Both the position numbers and the translations under genes were made by a program. Of a stretch of DNA of 64,000 bases, positions 53,493-62,807 are shown in pieces. The notes under the pieces were generated by a model, which ran no database searches, was not told where the DNA came from, and worked only from the letters and a program-made list of their open reading frames with translations. How positions within the stretch are numbered: position 1 is the first letter of the stretch; every line of letters starts with the position of its first letter. Source of the stretch: Streptomyces sp. NBC_01217 (GTDB taxonomy: Bacteria; Actinomycetota; Actinomycetes; Streptomycetales; Streptomycetaceae); contig NZ_CP108538.1 in assembly GCF_035994185.1 (NCBI RefSeq), forward strand, positions 6,885,501 through 6,949,500. The letters are read 5' to 3'.

Positions 53493-54936
53493 TAGGGCTT
53501 TGTTAGGTACCCCAAGTGATCCTCGTCAGATAGATTGTGATCTTCTTTCAGGTGTGACACCTGAGGAGATGGAAGAGGTCCGTCCACGGCTGGAGGCGTT
53601 CGCGGCCGAGATGCTTGGCTCGCTGGCCCGTCGGGACCAGCGGGCCAAGGGCGAGATGTATCTGTGCGGGCTGATGCTGGACGGTAAGCGCAAGTCGATG
53701 CAGCCGATGGCCGAGCGGCTCGGGGTTGACCACCAGCAGCTTCAGCAGTTCGTCTCCTCCTCAACCTGGGACTACTCCAAGGTTCGGGAGCGCCTGGCCC
53801 GTTGGGCTGCGGCGCACATCTCTCCCGAGGCGTACGCGATCGACGATGTGGGCTTTCCCAAGGACGGCTACGACTCGCCGGGGGTGGCGCGGATGTACTG
53901 CGGTGCGCTGGGCAAGCGCGGCAACTGCCAGATCGGGGTCAGTGTGAATCTGGTGTCCGACCGCGCGTCCTCGGCCGTCGACTGGCGCCTGTTCCTTCCC
54001 GAGAGCTGGGACGACACCAAGCACGGCGACGATGCGCTGCTGGCTGACGCGATCCGGCACCGCCGGGCCAAGGCCGGCATCCCCGACGCGGCACGGCACC
54101 GGGAGAAGTGGCGCCTGGCCCTGGACATGCTCGACGAGGTTCGCGAAGACTGGGAGTTGCCCGACCTGCCGGTCGTCGCCGACGCCGGATACGGCGACGC
54201 CACCGGCTTTCGCGAGGGCCTGACCGAGCGCGGCCTGACCTACGCCGTCGCGGTCAAGGCCATCACGACCGCACACCCGGGCGACGCCACGCCCGAGCGC
54301 CCGCCATACTCCGGACAGGGCCGCCCTCCCGTGTCCGCCTACCCCCAGCCGCACACCACCCTGCGCGAGCTGGCCCTGGCAGCCGGACAAGCAGCCACCC
54401 GCACCGTCACCTGGCGCCAGGGCAGCAAGGCCACCAAGCACAACCCGAACGCCGACATGCGCTCGAAATTCCTGCCCCTGCGGGTCCGCCCGGCCAACCG
54501 ACACATCCGCCGCGCCGCCGACGGCTCCCTGCCCGAATGCTGGCTGCTCGTCGAGTGGCCACCCGGCTGCGCCGAACCAACCGACTACTGGCTCTCAACG
54601 CTGCCCGCCGACACCCCACTGCGCGAGCTGGTCCGAATCGCCAAGATCCGATGGCGAGTTGAGCACGACTACCGTGAGCTCAAGGACGGTCTCGGCCTGG
54701 ACCACTTCGAGGGCCGCAACTACCTCGGCTGGCACCGCCACGTCACCCTCGCCTCCCTCGCCCAGGCCTTCTGCACCCTCCTGCGGCTCGACCCAAAAGC
54801 CCCTGCGCCGGCCTAACGCTCTACGCGGTCCTCCGCGAACTCCAGGCCCTCCTGGCCACCTGGACCGGCGCCTGCTCGATATGCGGCCAACCCGCACCGA
54901 CACCCGACCCCCACCACAGGACCTAACAAAGCCCTA
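53493..54936 (+). mobile_element. IS701-family insertion sequence, complete
   Basis: 1,444 bp with terminal repeats TAGGGCTTTGTTAGGT (53493-53508) and ACCTAACAAAGCCCTA (54921-54936). Target duplication CTAG: right copy 54937-54940; left copy is split by the IS630 (C52316, T, A and G53492). Removing both elements rejoins GACGC-CTAG-CGTGCCCC. Confidence 0.92.
53554..54816 (+). CDS. IS701-family transposase
   Basis: 420 residues from GTG 53554 (VTPEEMEEVRPRLEAFAAEM); ATG 53569 is an alternative. Intact: RRDQRAKGEMYLCGLMLDGK, the first Asp in AYAIDDVGFPKDG, YCGALGKRGNCQIGVSVNLV, the second Asp in PVVADAGYGD and the Glu block RWRVEHDYRELKDGLGLDHF with EGRNYLGWHRH. It appears functional. Confidence 0.92.
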   Translation: MTPEEMEEVRPRLEAFAAEMLGSLARRDQRAKGEMYLCGLMLDGKRKSMQPMAERLGVDHQQLQQFVSSSTWDYSKVRERLARWAAAHISPEAYAIDDVGFPKDGYDSPGVARMYCGALGKRGNCQIGVSVNLVSDRASSAVDWRLFLPESWDDTKHGDDALLADAIRHRRAKAGIPDAARHREKWRLALDMLDEVREDWELPDLPVVADAGYGDATGFREGLTERGLTYAVAVKAITTAHPGDATPERPPYSGQGRPPVSAYPQPHTTLRELALAAGQAATRTVTWRQGSKATKHNPNADMRSKFLPLRVRPANRHIRRAADGSLPECWLLVEWPPGCAEPTDYWLSTLPADTPLRELVRIAKIRWRVEHDYRELKDGLGLDHFEGRNYLGWHRHVTLASLAQAFCTLLRLDPKAPAPA

Positions 54937-54951
54937 CTAGCGTGCCCCGAC

Positions 54952-55575
54952 GTGGACATCGAAGATCCCAAAGACCTGGTCCGGCGCGGGTACGACGCGC
55001 TCTCCCTCCGCTATGACCAGGTGTACGGCTCCGAGACGAAATACCAGCCGTGGATCAGCGAACTGATCGGTCGGATCCCGGCTGGAGGCACGGTGCTGGA
55101 TCTGGGGTGCGGTAGCGGGGTACCCGTCGCCCGGACCCTGACGACCGCAGGGCACCGCGTCACGGGCGTCGACATCAGCGAGGTGCAGATCCGCCGGGCA
55201 CGGGAGCTCGTGCCGCAGGCCGAGTTCATCCGCGCCGATGCCACGGCCATGGACTTCGAACCGTCCTCGTTCGACGCGATCGTCTCGTTCTACGCACTGA
55301 TCCACATCCCCCTTGATGAACAGCTTCCGCTGCTGGAGAAGATCGCCGGATGGTTGCGTCCCGGCGGTTGGTTCCTGGGCACCACCGGCAACCGGGCCTG
55401 GACCGGCATCGACGAGGACTGGCTGGGGGCCGGGACGGCCATGTGGTGGAGTCACGCCGACGCCGCCACCAACCGAGCCTGGATCACTCGAGCCGGCCTG
55501 GTCGTCGAGCAGGAGGAGTTCGTGCCCGAAGGCGATGGCGGGCACACTCTGTTCTGGGCCCGCCGCTGCCACTGA
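54952..55575 (+). CDS. class I SAM-dependent methyltransferase
   Basis: 207 residues from GTG 54952 (VDIEDPKDLVRRGYDALSLR). Motif I VLDLGCGSGVPVARTLTTAG, VTGVDIS, FDAIVSFYALIHIPLDEQLP, LRPGGWFLGTTG. Small-molecule methyltransferase type; substrate unknown. Its start lies only 15 bp after the end of the IS701 element and has no good ribosome site, so its native promoter has been displaced and expression is doubtful. Confidence 0.8.
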   Translation: MDIEDPKDLVRRGYDALSLRYDQVYGSETKYQPWISELIGRIPAGGTVLDLGCGSGVPVARTLTTAGHRVTGVDISEVQIRRARELVPQAEFIRADATAMDFEPSSFDAIVSFYALIHIPLDEQLPLLEKIAGWLRPGGWFLGTTGNRAWTGIDEDWLGAGTAMWWSHADAATNRAWITRAGLVVEQEEFVPEGDGGHTLFWARRCH

Positions 55576-55715
55576 GGTTGAACTCGTGGTGTCGTAGAGG
55601 CTGACGGCTCCAGCCGGTGGCGAACCGCTTCTCGCTCGATCGCGGCGACCTCAGGAACTACTCGGACTCACGCTCCGGTTCGGTCACGCCTGTGGCGGTC
55701 ACGGCTTCGACCGAA

Positions 55716-56804
55716 CTACTCGTCCGCAGCAACGGGCGGCGGGGCGGTACTGTCGCGGACCACAAGCTTTGTGGGTACGAGCGTCGTGCCGTGTTCCGCC
55801 CCCTCATGACGCATCCGCCGCAGGACACCCTCGACGCACAGGCGTCCCACTTCGGCGAAGTCCTGGTGAACCGTGGTCAGCGGAGGCAGGAAGGAGCCCG
55901 CCTCGGGGATGTCGTCGAAGCCGATGACGCTGACGTCATCGGGAATCTTCCGGCCTCGCTCGTGCAAGGCCCGCAAAAGCCCCAGCGCCATCTGGTCGTT
56001 GGCGGCGAACACCGCCGTACAGTCCTTCTCGTCGGCGAGTTGCACGCCTGCCCGATAGCCGGACTCCGCCGACCAGTCGCCTCGCACGACGCGCGGCAGG
56101 GCGCAGCCCGCCCCGGCGAGTTCGGCGCGCCAGGCATCGGCACGGCGTTGCGCCGCAAAGGACTCCTCGGGACCGGCCAGATGCCAGACCGTGCGATGGC
56201 CGAGGTCCAGCAGGTGCCGCACGGCAGCACGGGCTCCACCGGCCTGGTCGGTGTCGACCACGGTGTACCGGTCGCCCGCGTCCGAGTCGGCGACGACGAC
56301 CTGGACATGAGGGGGCAGGGAGATGGTCGCTGCATCGAGCAGGTGCACTTCCATGATGACGATGACTGCGTCGACGGCGAGCTCGCCCAGCCGGGAGAAG
56401 GCGCCACGCACTTCGTCCTGGGTGGGAACGGCGACGGGCAGGAGCGTGACGGCGTAGCCCTCCTGCGCCGCGGACGTGGCGATCGCCTCCAGGGTGCGCA
56501 TATTGCCTGTGGTGGAGAGGTTGAAGGTGATGACTCCGATGGTGCGGAATTCACCGCGCTTGAGGGCCCGGGCGGCGCTGTTGGGCCGGTAGCCCAGTTC
56601 GCTCATGGCGGCCAGCACCTGCTGCCTGGTCTCTTCGGTGACGCCCTCGTATCCGTTGGACACCCGGGAGACGGTCTGCGAGGAGACACCGGCCAGGCGG
56701 GCGACATCCGCCATGGACGCGCGCTGCGTGCGAGGCGCGGTCCGCCTGCCCGTGCACGTGCCTGCCCGGTCCTTGCCCGTCGAGGCGCTGTCCGCGGTGT
56801 CCAC
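55716..56804 (-). CDS. LacI-family repressor of the galactoside operon
   Basis: 362 residues from GTG 56804, chosen because GAAGGAGA lies upstream. A basic N-terminal extension of about 30 residues precedes the HTH (MADVARLAGVSSQTVSRVSN and hinge GYRPNSAARALKRGEFRTIG). Periplasmic-binding-type effector domain follows (VVVADSDAGDRYTVVDTDQA, VFAANDQMALGLLRAL, VSVIGFDDIPEAGSFLPPLT). Divergent from the ABC importer and beta-galactosidase; the two operators between are its expected targets. Confidence 0.9.
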   Translation of the reverse strand: MDTADSASTGKDRAGTCTGRRTAPRTQRASMADVARLAGVSSQTVSRVSNGYEGVTEETRQQVLAAMSELGYRPNSAARALKRGEFRTIGVITFNLSTTGNMRTLEAIATSAAQEGYAVTLLPVAVPTQDEVRGAFSRLGELAVDAVIVIMEVHLLDAATISLPPHVQVVVADSDAGDRYTVVDTDQAGGARAAVRHLLDLGHRTVWHLAGPEESFAAQRRADAWRAELAGAGCALPRVVRGDWSAESGYRAGVQLADEKDCTAVFAANDQMALGLLRALHERGRKIPDDVSVIGFDDIPEAGSFLPPLTTVHQDFAEVGRLCVEGVLRRMRHEGAEHGTTLVPTKLVVRDSTAPPPVAADE

Positions 56805-56889
56805 CCGTCTCCTTCTCCACCTGAGTCGCAGTTTCGGTAGGCGTCCCTTGACCACCAACAATGGCGCAGTGTAGACATGCCCCCATCGG

Positions 56890-56953
56890 ATGTTTACGTA
56901 AACATATCAGCTGGCCCGGGGTCCTCTCCGGCACGGCATGTTTACGTAAACAT
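56890..56953. promoter_or_regulatory. two LacI operators
   Basis: Perfect 16-bp palindromes ATGTTTACGTAAACAT at 56890-56905 and 56938-56953, centres 48 bp apart, in the divergent region between the repressor and permease genes. They have the central CG typical of LacI-family sites. Confidence 0.93.
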
Positions 56954-57001
56954 CGCGGCGGCGGGCGACGCCGGTTCCGAAAAGGACGAGCGAGGAACGA
57001 C

Positions 57002-57928
57002 ATGACGACGCTACAACCCCCTGCGGCCATACCCGGTCGTCCGGCGCGGCCGGCGGTGGAACGGGACCGCCGTTCCTGGACAGGTTGGGGGTTCATCGGG
57101 CCCTTCGCGGTGGTCTTCGCCTTCGTCTTCCTGGCGCCGATCGCCTATTCGGTCTACCTCAGCCTCTTCCGGAACAAGCTCATCGGCGGCACGTCCTTCG
57201 TGGGCCTGGACAACTACCAACAGGCCCTGCACGACAGCCAGTTCTGGGACTCTCTGGGACGGGTGTCGCTGTTCCTGCTGATTCAGGTGCCGATCATGCT
57301 GGGCATCGCCCTGCTCGTGGCACTCGCCCTGGACAGTGGGCGGCTGTACGGCAGGGACTTCTTCCGGATCTCGATCTTCCTGCCGTACGCGGTACCCGCC
57401 GTGGTCGCCACACTCATGTGGGGCTTCATGTACGGCACCCGCTTCGGTCTGGTGAGCGACATCAACGACGCCCTCGGCGTATCGCTGCCCAACCCGCTCG
57501 GTCCCGATCTGATCCTGGCGTCGATCGGCAACATCGTGACCTGGGAGTTCGTCGGCTACAACATGCTGATCTTCTACTCCGCGCTCCGCGTCATCCCGGC
57601 ATCGCTGTACGAGGCCGCACAGATCGACGGCGCCGGGCAGATCCGTGTCATCACCGCCATCAAGCTCCCCGCCATCCGCGGTGCCCTGGTCATCGCGACG
57701 ATCTTCTCGATCATCGGCACCTTCCAGCTGTTCAACGAGCCGAGCATCCTGCAGAAACTGGCGCCGAACTCCATCACCACCGACTACACCCCGAACTACT
57801 ACACGTACTCGCTGTCCTTCTCGGGCCAGCAGCACAACTACTCCGCGACGGTCGCCATCGTCATGGGCCTGATCACCATGGTCATCGCCTACGTCGTCCA
57901 GCTGCGCGGCATGCGCAAGGGAGCGTGA
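57002..57928 (+). CDS. sugar ABC transporter permease (MalF type)
   Basis: 308 residues from ATG 57002. Six membrane segments; EAA loop YEAAQIDGAGQIRVITAIKL for docking the ATPase. First gene of the importer operon. No ATPase gene is present here; Streptomyces oligosaccharide importers often share the MsiK ATPase encoded elsewhere. Confidence 0.9.
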   Translation: MTTLQPPAAIPGRPARPAVERDRRSWTGWGFIGPFAVVFAFVFLAPIAYSVYLSLFRNKLIGGTSFVGLDNYQQALHDSQFWDSLGRVSLFLLIQVPIMLGIALLVALALDSGRLYGRDFFRISIFLPYAVPAVVATLMWGFMYGTRFGLVSDINDALGVSLPNPLGPDLILASIGNIVTWEFVGYNMLIFYSALRVIPASLYEAAQIDGAGQIRVITAIKLPAIRGALVIATIFSIIGTFQLFNEPSILQKLAPNSITTDYTPNYYTYSLSFSGQQHNYSATVAIVMGLITMVIAYVVQLRGMRKGA

Positions 57929-57932
57929 AGCG

Positions 57933-58868
57933 ATGAGCAGCCCCGTCACCACCGTCGCCCGGCCACCAGTTCCTTCGGCCGGCTCCGTGCCCCGCCTGCG
58001 CACACCGCGCCGGCACAGCCCCGGGCGCCCACGACGCAGCGTGATGCTGACCGTGCTCACCGGTCTGGTCCTCCTCTACTCCTTGGTGCCGCTGATATGG
58101 CTGATCATCAGCGCCACCAAGACCCAGGAGGGGCTGGCCCATTCCTTCGGGCTGTGGTTCAACGGCGACTTCGCCCTGTGGGACAACATCCGTGAGACGT
58201 TCACCTACAGCGACGGTGTCTTCACCCGCTGGCTGCTGAACACCGTGCTGTACGTCGTGGTCGGGGCCGGTGGCGCCACCTTGCTGGCGGTCCTGGGCGG
58301 CTACGCCCTGGCGAAGTTCCGGTTCCCCGGCAAACGCGCCGTCTTCGCCATCGTCATCGGCGCCGTCGCGGTGCCGGGCACCGCCCTGGCCGTTCCCACC
58401 TTCCTGATGTTCAGCAAGTTGGGGCTGACCGACACCCCGTGGTCGGTGATCATCCCGTCCCTTATCTCGCCGTTCGGCCTCTATCTGATGTGGGTCTTCG
58501 CCTCCGAGGCCGTCCCCGACGAACTGCTGGAGGCAGCCCGTATCGACGGCGCGGGCGAACTGCGCACCTTCTTCCAGGTCGTCCTGCCGCTGCTCGCACC
58601 CGGCATCGTGACCGTCTCGCTGTTCACGATGGTCGCAACCTGGAACAACTACTTCCTACCGCTGATCATGCTCAAGGACCCGGACTGGTATCCGCTGACC
58701 CTGGGCCTGAACAGCTGGAACGTCCAGGCCGCCACCGCCGGCGGCACACCCGTCTTCAACCTGGTGATCACCGGCTCGCTGATCACCATCCTTCCGCTGA
58801 TCGCGGCGTTCCTCCTGCTGCAGAAGTACTGGCAGTCCGGGCTCGCCGCGGGAAGCGTCAAGGAGTAA
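57933..58868 (+). CDS. sugar ABC transporter permease (MalG type)
   Basis: 311 residues, starting 5 bp after the first permease. Six membrane segments; EAA loop LEAARIDGAGELRTFFQVVL. Forms a heterodimer with the preceding permease. Confidence 0.9.
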   Translation: MSSPVTTVARPPVPSAGSVPRLRTPRRHSPGRPRRSVMLTVLTGLVLLYSLVPLIWLIISATKTQEGLAHSFGLWFNGDFALWDNIRETFTYSDGVFTRWLLNTVLYVVVGAGGATLLAVLGGYALAKFRFPGKRAVFAIVIGAVAVPGTALAVPTFLMFSKLGLTDTPWSVIIPSLISPFGLYLMWVFASEAVPDELLEAARIDGAGELRTFFQVVLPLLAPGIVTVSLFTMVATWNNYFLPLIMLKDPDWYPLTLGLNSWNVQAATAGGTPVFNLVITGSLITILPLIAAFLLLQKYWQSGLAAGSVKE

Positions 58869-58967
58869 CTCCGGAGCCCCGGACGGCAGCACCTCCCCCG
58901 GTCTCCCCCACAGATTCTCAACCCTCATCAGGCACGGTTTCGGCCACGACGAAGTGGAAGCACTCCT

Positions 58968-60311
58968 ATGCACATGAACCCCCGCCGCCTGCTGCGCGGC
59001 CTCGCCCTGGTCTCGGCCCTCGCCTTGGGGGCGACCGCCTGCGGCGGCTCCGACGACAACAGCTCCAGCACGAAGCCGGTCTCCTCCAAGGACATCGACG
59101 CGGCCCTGAAGAAGGGCGGCACGCTCACGGTCTGGGCCTGGGAGCCCACACTGAAGCAGGTCGCCGCCGACTTCCAGAGGGAACACCCGGCCGTCCATGT
59201 CAAGCTCGTCAACTCGGGCACCGGAAACGACCAGTACAAGGCCCTGCAGAACGCCATCTCCGCGAAGAAGGGCGTTCCCGACGTCGCGCAGATCGAGTAC
59301 TACGCACTGGGGCAGTACGCGCTGACGAAGGGTCTGGACGACCTGACCCCGTACGGCGCCGACAAGCTCGCCAGCAAGTACTCCCCCGGCCCGTGGAGCG
59401 CCGTGAAATCCGGCAGCAAGAACGTATACGCGCTGCCGATGGACTCCGGGCCCATGGCCCTCTTCTACAACAAGAAGGTCTTCGACAAGTACAAAATCAA
59501 GGTGCCGACGACGTGGGACGAGTACCTCTCGGCGGCCCGCGCCCTGCACAAGGCCGACCCCAAGGCGTACATCGCCAATGACACCGGCGACGCCGGCGAG
59601 ACCACCAGCCTGCTGTGGCAGGCCGGTTCGCGCCCCTACAAGGTCGACGGCACGAACGTGAAGATCGACTTCTCCGACGCCGGCGCCCAGAAGTACACCG
59701 CCGTCTGGCAGAAGCTCCTCGACGAGAAGCTGCTGGCGCCCATCACCGGCTGGAGCGACGACTGGTACAAGGGGCTGGGCGACGGCACCATCGCGACCCT
59801 GGCCACCGGAGCCTGGATGCCCGCCAACTTCGCCACGGGCGTGCAGGGCGCCTCCGGCGACTGGCGCGCCGCACCGCTGCCCGCGTGGACCGCCGGTGAC
59901 AAGGCCAGCGCGGAGAACGGCGGCAGCTCCCTGGCCCTGCCCACGCTCGGCAAGAACAAGGAACTCGCCTACGCCTTCACCGAGTACGCGAACGCCGGCA
60001 AGGGCGTCCAGACCCGGCTCAAGGCGGGCGCCTTCCCGGCGACCACCGCCGATCTCCAGTCCAGCTCGTTCCAGAACACCGCGTTCCCGTACTTCGGCGG
60101 ACAGCAGGCCAACAAGATCTTCGCCGAGTCGGCCGCGAACGTCGCCTCCGAGTGGTCGTACCTGCCGTACCAGGTCTACGCCAACTCGATCTTCAACGAC
60201 ACTGTCGGCAAGGCCTACATATCCGGCACCAAGCTGACCGACGGTCTGAAGAGCTGGCAGGACGCCTCCGTCAAGTACGGAAACGAGCAGGGCTTCACCG
60301 TTCAGAAGTAA
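58968..60311 (+). CDS. sugar ABC transporter solute-binding lipoprotein
   Basis: 447 residues from ATG 58968. Lipobox ATAC (Cys25). MalE-like: KKGGTLTVWAWEPTLKQVAA, VKLVNSGTGNDQYKALQNAI, YALPMDSGPMALFYNKKVFD, NGGSSLALPTLGKNKELAYA. Lies between permeases and GH42 enzyme; presumably binds beta-galactosides or galacto-oligosaccharides. A close paralogue is encoded at 49328-50665. Confidence 0.92.
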   Translation: MHMNPRRLLRGLALVSALALGATACGGSDDNSSSTKPVSSKDIDAALKKGGTLTVWAWEPTLKQVAADFQREHPAVHVKLVNSGTGNDQYKALQNAISAKKGVPDVAQIEYYALGQYALTKGLDDLTPYGADKLASKYSPGPWSAVKSGSKNVYALPMDSGPMALFYNKKVFDKYKIKVPTTWDEYLSAARALHKADPKAYIANDTGDAGETTSLLWQAGSRPYKVDGTNVKIDFSDAGAQKYTAVWQKLLDEKLLAPITGWSDDWYKGLGDGTIATLATGAWMPANFATGVQGASGDWRAAPLPAWTAGDKASAENGGSSLALPTLGKNKELAYAFTEYANAGKGVQTRLKAGAFPATTADLQSSSFQNTAFPYFGGQQANKIFAESAANVASEWSYLPYQVYANSIFNDTVGKAYISGTKLTDGLKSWQDASVKYGNEQGFTVQK

Positions 60312-60331
60312 CCGCTCAGAAGCAGCCGCCC

Positions 60332-60372
60332 GGAGGCTGCCGCTGAGGAGCAAGCTCGCAGCGGCAGCCTCC
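60332..60372 (+). terminator. strong hairpin between binding protein and beta-galactosidase
   Basis: GGAGGCTGCCGCTG (60332-60345) pairs perfectly with CAGCGGCAGCCTCC (60359-60372). Its place inside the operon suggests partial termination or mRNA protection, which would give the binding protein more transcript than the enzyme. Confidence 0.8.
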
Positions 60373-60429
60373 CGGAAGCCACCACGCATCACCTCGCGCC
60401 ACCCCGTGCGGTACACCGGAAGGACCACC

Positions 60430-62481
60430 ATGATCTCCACCCTCCTGTCCCAGTTGGAGCACGGGCCGGACGGTGATCCCACTCCGCGCCTCGTCTACGG
60501 GGCCGACTACAACCCGGAGCAGTGGCCACGCGAGGTGTGGGAGGAGGACGTACGGCTGATGCGCGAGGCCGGCGTGAACATCGTCTCCGTGGGGATCTTC
60601 TCCTGGGCCCGCATCCAGCCGGCCGAGCACGAGTGGGACTTCTCCTGGCTCGACGAGGTCATGGACCTGCTGCACGCGGGAGGCATCGGAGTCGACCTGG
60701 CCACCGCCACCGCGTCCCCACCGCCCTGGCTCACCACGGCGCACCCGGAGATCCTCCCGGTGACCGCCTCCGGTGAGACGGTGTGGCCGGGGGCGCGGCA
60801 GCACTGGCGTCCCACCTCGCCCGTCTTCCGCGAGCACGCGCTGCGCCTGGTGCGGACGATGGCCGAGCGGTACGCGAACCATCCCGCGCTGGTGGCCTGG
60901 CACGTCTCCAACGAGCTGGGCTGCCACAACATCTACGACTACTCCGACGACGCCGCGCACGCCTTCCGCGACTGGCTGCGCGCCCGGTACACCACGCTCG
61001 ACGGACTCAACCACGCCTGGGGCACCGCGTTCTGGTCCCAGAGGTACAGCGGCTGGGAGCAGATCCTGCCGCCCCGGCTGGCCGCATCCCACCCGAACCC
61101 GACGCAGCAGCTGGACTTCAAGCGCTTCTCCTCCGACGCGCTGAAGGAGTATCTGCGCGCGGAGCGGGATGTGCTGCGCGCGATCACGCCCGATGTTCCC
61201 GTCACCACGAACTTCATGGTCATGGGCGGCACCAAGGGGATGAACTACGCCGACTGGGCCGACGAGATCGACTTCGTCTCCAACGACCACTACGTCACGC
61301 CCGGCCCTCAGGACCGCGACGAACTGTCCTTCTCCGCCAACCTCGTCAGCGGAATCTCGGGGGGACGGCCGTGGTTCCTCATGGAGCACTCCACCAGCGC
61401 CGTCAACTGGCAAGCCGTCAACCTGGCCAAACGCCCCGGCGACCTCGCCCGCGACTCACTGCTGCACGTCGCGCACGGCGCCGACGCCGTGTGCTTCTTC
61501 CAGTGGCGACAGTCGGCGGCCGGCGCCGAGAAATACCACTCGGCGATGCTGCCGCACGCCGGGCCCGACAGTGACGCCTTCCGCGCGGTGACCGACCTCG
61601 GCCGGACCCTCAGGACGCTGGCGCCGGTCGCGGGATCCGAACGCGAAGCAGCACGCGTCGGGATCATCTTCGACTGGGAGTCGTGGTGGGCGAGTGAACA
61701 GGACTCCCATCCCACTTCCCTCCTCGACTACCGCAAGGAGGCGCTCGACTGGTACTCCGCCCTCCTCACCCTCGGCGTACGGGCAGACGTCGTCACCGCA
61801 CAGGCCGATCTCGATCGATACCAGCTCCTGATCGCGCCGGTGCTGCACGTCGTCCCCGCCGCGCTGGCCAAGGAACTCACCAGGTACACCGAGAACGGTG
61901 GCCATCTGGTCACCACGTACTTCTCCGGCGTCGTCGACGAGAACGACCACATCTGGCTCGGCGGCTACCCGGGAGCCCTGCGCGATCTGCTCGGTATCCG
62001 CATCGAGGAGTTCGGCCCCATGCTCGACGGTGACACGGTCGAAGTCGCGCTGGACGACGCCACGTCGGGCACCCTGTGGACCGACCGGATCACCGTCACC
62101 GACCCTGCGGTGGAGGTACTGGCCGAGTACCGCAGTGGTGCGTACGCCGGCCGCCCCGCCGTCACCCGCCGCGCCGTGGTCCAGGGATCGGCCGCCTACG
62201 TCTCCACCCGGTTGGGTGCGGAGGGCCTAACCGCCTTGCTGCCGAAGCTGCTCGCCTCTGCCGGTGTCGGCAGTGAACTGCCCGACGACGTACGGGGACA
62301 TGTCGAGTTGATCGTGCGTCGCGACGGTCACAGCCGCTACCTCTTCCTGGTCAACCGGACCGACGCGACGGTGCCGGTGACGGGACTCGCCGGAGACGTC
62401 CTGATCGGTCGGACAGGCGATGACGACGCCCTCGTTCTCTCCCCGAGGGGCGTCGCCGTGCTGCGGCAGCCGGCGACCTGA
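60430..62481 (+). CDS. beta-galactosidase, GH42
   Basis: 683 residues from ATG 60430, usual GH42 length. TIM barrel with YGADYNPEQWPREVWEEDVR at the start, acid/base Glu162 in WHVSNELGCHN, nucleophile Glu319 in WFLMEHSTSAVNW; then the trimerisation domain (GVRADVVTAQADLDRYQLLI; GGHLVTTYFSGVVDENDHIW) and a small C-terminal beta domain. No signal peptide, so it hydrolyses imported galactosides in the cytoplasm. Confidence 0.93.
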   Translation: MISTLLSQLEHGPDGDPTPRLVYGADYNPEQWPREVWEEDVRLMREAGVNIVSVGIFSWARIQPAEHEWDFSWLDEVMDLLHAGGIGVDLATATASPPPWLTTAHPEILPVTASGETVWPGARQHWRPTSPVFREHALRLVRTMAERYANHPALVAWHVSNELGCHNIYDYSDDAAHAFRDWLRARYTTLDGLNHAWGTAFWSQRYSGWEQILPPRLAASHPNPTQQLDFKRFSSDALKEYLRAERDVLRAITPDVPVTTNFMVMGGTKGMNYADWADEIDFVSNDHYVTPGPQDRDELSFSANLVSGISGGRPWFLMEHSTSAVNWQAVNLAKRPGDLARDSLLHVAHGADAVCFFQWRQSAAGAEKYHSAMLPHAGPDSDAFRAVTDLGRTLRTLAPVAGSEREAARVGIIFDWESWWASEQDSHPTSLLDYRKEALDWYSALLTLGVRADVVTAQADLDRYQLLIAPVLHVVPAALAKELTRYTENGGHLVTTYFSGVVDENDHIWLGGYPGALRDLLGIRIEEFGPMLDGDTVEVALDDATSGTLWTDRITVTDPAVEVLAEYRSGAYAGRPAVTRRAVVQGSAAYVSTRLGAEGLTALLPKLLASAGVGSELPDDVRGHVELIVRRDGHSRYLFLVNRTDATVPVTGLAGDVLIGRTGDDDALVLSPRGVAVLRQPAT

Positions 62482-62807
62482 CGACGGGATTCGTCACACA
62501 TACAGCACTGCCTCTCCGGCCCCCCTTGAACGGCCGCGCAACCCGCCGAGAGTCGCTCCGTAGCGCCCCTCGCGGGCAGTCCCGCGCACGGCATCGAAGG
62601 GGGGTTGGGAAACGCCGGCCGCGCACGTCGAATCCCTGGCCTGTCTCGGAAGTGCTGGTCACAGCCGCGCTCCGGTCGCTGTCACCACCACTTCCGAGGC
62701 AGACCTAGCTAGGACCAGTGCCCGATGGTCGCGTGCTCGACTGCTCGCTAGGCTCCTCGTGATGAGCGGTCGCCGCACGACAGCTCCGTTCCGACCAGGG
62801 GTAGCAC

